Below are positions 63,225 through 64,000 of a DNA stretch of 64,000 nucleotides, piece by piece; the first letter of the stretch is position 1; each line of letters begins with the position of its first letter. A program made the position numbers and the translations under genes. A model generated the notes under the pieces. That model worked only from the letters and a program-made list of their open reading frames with translations. It searched no databases and was not told the origin of the DNA. Source of the stretch: Amycolatopsis tolypomycina (GTDB taxonomy: Bacteria; Actinomycetota; Actinomycetes; Mycobacteriales; Pseudonocardiaceae). The stretch is from positions 124,001-188,000 of the forward strand of contig NZ_FNSO01000002.1 in NCBI RefSeq assembly GCF_900105945.1. The letters run 5' to 3'.

Positions 63225-63282
63225 CGGGGGGTCCAGGGGCGGCGAAGCCCCCCTGGCGGGGGTCTGGGGGTTCGACCCCCAG
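63225..63282. repeat. GC-rich double-hairpin repeat, copy 3 (near tRNA-fMet 2)
   Basis: Same pattern as the copies at 50852 and 60841 (GGGGGGTCCAGGGGCGG, then GCCCCCCTGGCGGGGG, then CTGGGGGTTCGACCCCC). It lies 17 bases after the monooxygenase stop and beyond the tRNA terminator. Similarity to copy 2 continues through the hairpin into the tRNA gene, about 190 bases in all. Confidence 0.75.
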
Positions 63283-63294
63283 GACAAATGCGAA

Positions 63295-63332
63295 GGAGGC
63301 GTGGTTCGCGCCCTCCGCGAACACACGCCTCC
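63295..63332 (-). terminator. Terminator of the second initiator tRNA gene
   Basis: GGAGGCGTG (63295-63303) pairs with CACGCCTCC (63324-63332), and inner TTCGCG with CGCGAA, with a small bulge. It is the counterpart of the perfect hairpin at 60908-60948. Confidence 0.7.
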
Positions 63333-63340
63333 TACCTCTG

Positions 63341-63414
63341 TAGCGGGGACAGGATTTGAACCTGCGACCTCTGGGTTATGAGCCCAGCGAGCTACCGAGC
63401 TGCTCCACCCCGCG
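63341..63414 (-). tRNA. Initiator tRNA-Met (CAU), copy 2
   Basis: It is identical over all 74 bases to the gene at 60956-61029, including the C1-U72 mismatch, three G-C pairs below the CAU anticodon loop and the lack of an encoded CCA. The sequence immediately upstream of the gene differs (TTGTGGCTCCTACC compared with TTGTGGTACTTGAA), so the promoters are not identical. Confidence 0.95.
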
Positions 63415-63481
63415 TTGTGGCTCCTACCTTACGCCTGCCTTTCGGGCGGGTGCAAAGCAGGTGCCGGTTCGGTAATGGACG

Positions 63482-64000
63482 TCACCCTCCGGGCTGGGTG
63501 CTGGGGGGTGGGGTGCTGGTGCCGGGTGCTGCGGTCTTGGCTGCTTCGTAGGCCTTGGCGGCTGCGTCGAGGGCTGCGAGTGCGGCGCCTTGGTCGGTGA
63601 AGTTGCCGGATTGCTGGGCGGCTTTGAGTTTGGCGAGGGCCGATTGGATGTCGGCGACCGCCCGGTCGAGGGCCGCGTTGCCGCCGCCGTTGTTCGGGGG
63701 TGGCGTGGTGGTGGGGTTGGTGGAGCTGGCCGGCGGGTTCGTGGTGGGCTGCCCGGCTTGGGGTGGTGTGGTGGTGGCTTCGCCGGTGCCGGGGCCGAAG
63801 ACCTGGTCGAGGGCTTCCTGGAGGGTGGCGCCGTAGCCGACCTTGGGTCCGTAGGAGACGAGGACGCGGGCCAGCTGCGGGTAGCTGTTCTGGTTGCGCT
63901 GCCGGATGTAGACGGGTTCGACGTAGAGGAAGCCGTCGGCGACCGGGAGCGTGATCAGGTTGCCGTAGATGGGGGTGACGTTGGGGTTGTTGAACAGGGT
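63482..64000 (-). CDS. UPF0182 family membrane protein, C-terminal part
   Basis: The last 172 codons of a gene that continues beyond the window. The frame reads TLFNNPNVTPIYGNLITLPV, then FLYVEPVYIRQRNQNSYPQLARVLVSYG and a YGATLQEALDQVFG helix, which match the end of the UPF0182 (COG1615) family. Seven membrane helices would lie in the missing N-terminal half. A Thr/Pro-rich linker follows, then a helix (VADIQSALAKLKAAQQSGNF) and a Pro-rich end. The function of the family is unknown. Between the tRNA gene and this stop, 63415-63481, I see nothing. Confidence 0.88.
   Translation of the reverse strand, partial: TLFNNPNVTPIYGNLITLPVADGFLYVEPVYIRQRNQNSYPQLARVLVSYGPKVGYGATLQEALDQVFGPGTGEATTTPPQAGQPTTNPPASSTNPTTTPPPNNGGGNAALDRAVADIQSALAKLKAAQQSGNFTDQGAALAALDAAAKAYEAAKTAAPGTSTPPPSTQPGG

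Overview
The window is high-GC actinobacterial chromosome. GTG starts are frequent, genes often overlap by 4 bases (ATGA or GTGA), and prfB-ftsE-ftsX-smpB lie in actinobacterial order. Families such as DUF222/HNH, EspC-like proteins, ThuA-ricin lectins and LuxR two-component pairs also fit. Gene style and the recurring GC-rich intergenic repeats suggest a Pseudonocardiaceae member, perhaps Amycolatopsis or a relative. The genus is inference; no 16S gene is present.

0-6.5 kb: the end of a sugar ABC permease, a secreted GH2 enzyme, a carboxymuconolactone decarboxylase-like protein behind a MerR-type promoter, a Rossmann oxidoreductase, a TetR regulator, a PGPGW-like membrane protein and a secreted penicillin-binding-like serine hydrolase. 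6.6-10 kb: a DUF222/HNH nuclease gene split inside its HNH motif by an apparently complete 2,157-base group II intron carrying its own reverse transcriptase. 10-18 kb: an FMN reductase/LLM monooxygenase pair, an odd proline-rich protein, and the second type II topoisomerase pair (topoisomerase IV-like) behind a probable DNA-damage promoter.

18-36.6 kb: a ThuA-lectin/GH3 pair; a four-gene set with an EspC-like protein, an NlpC/P60 protein and two YbaB-like proteins; a DsbA/MauE redox pair; an orphan glutamate-type binding protein; hrpB; an ABC exporter; a TetR-controlled flavin monooxygenase; and a LuxR-type two-component system whose kinase has an extra C-terminal domain. An 850-base array of about twenty 40-43-base units built on a 15-base palindrome follows (34.7-35.5 kb), then two small genes of unknown role.

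36.7-51.4 kb: an Lnt-like acyltransferase, two secreted alpha/beta hydrolases, a complete histidine-to-glutamate hut operon (hutH, hutU, an M20 amidohydrolase, hutF, hutI) with a divergent IclR regulator, an MFS transporter, a diguanylate cyclase, and the tmRNA gene. 51.4-60.6 kb: a sensor-domain protein with a histidine kinase and response regulator, a membrane acyltransferase, an amidohydrolase, smpB, ftsX, ftsE, prfB and a PadR-like regulator. 60.8-63.4 kb: a TetR/flavin-monooxygenase pair bracketed by two near-identical segments, each with an initiator tRNA gene, a hairpin and a GC-rich repeat. The window ends in the 3' part of a UPF0182 membrane-protein gene.

Most of the window is ordinary chromosome. 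The features that stand out are the intron-split nuclease gene, the palindromic array, a short promoter-bearing repeat that has become part of the hutF coding sequence, and the tRNA-flanked monooxygenase cassette.
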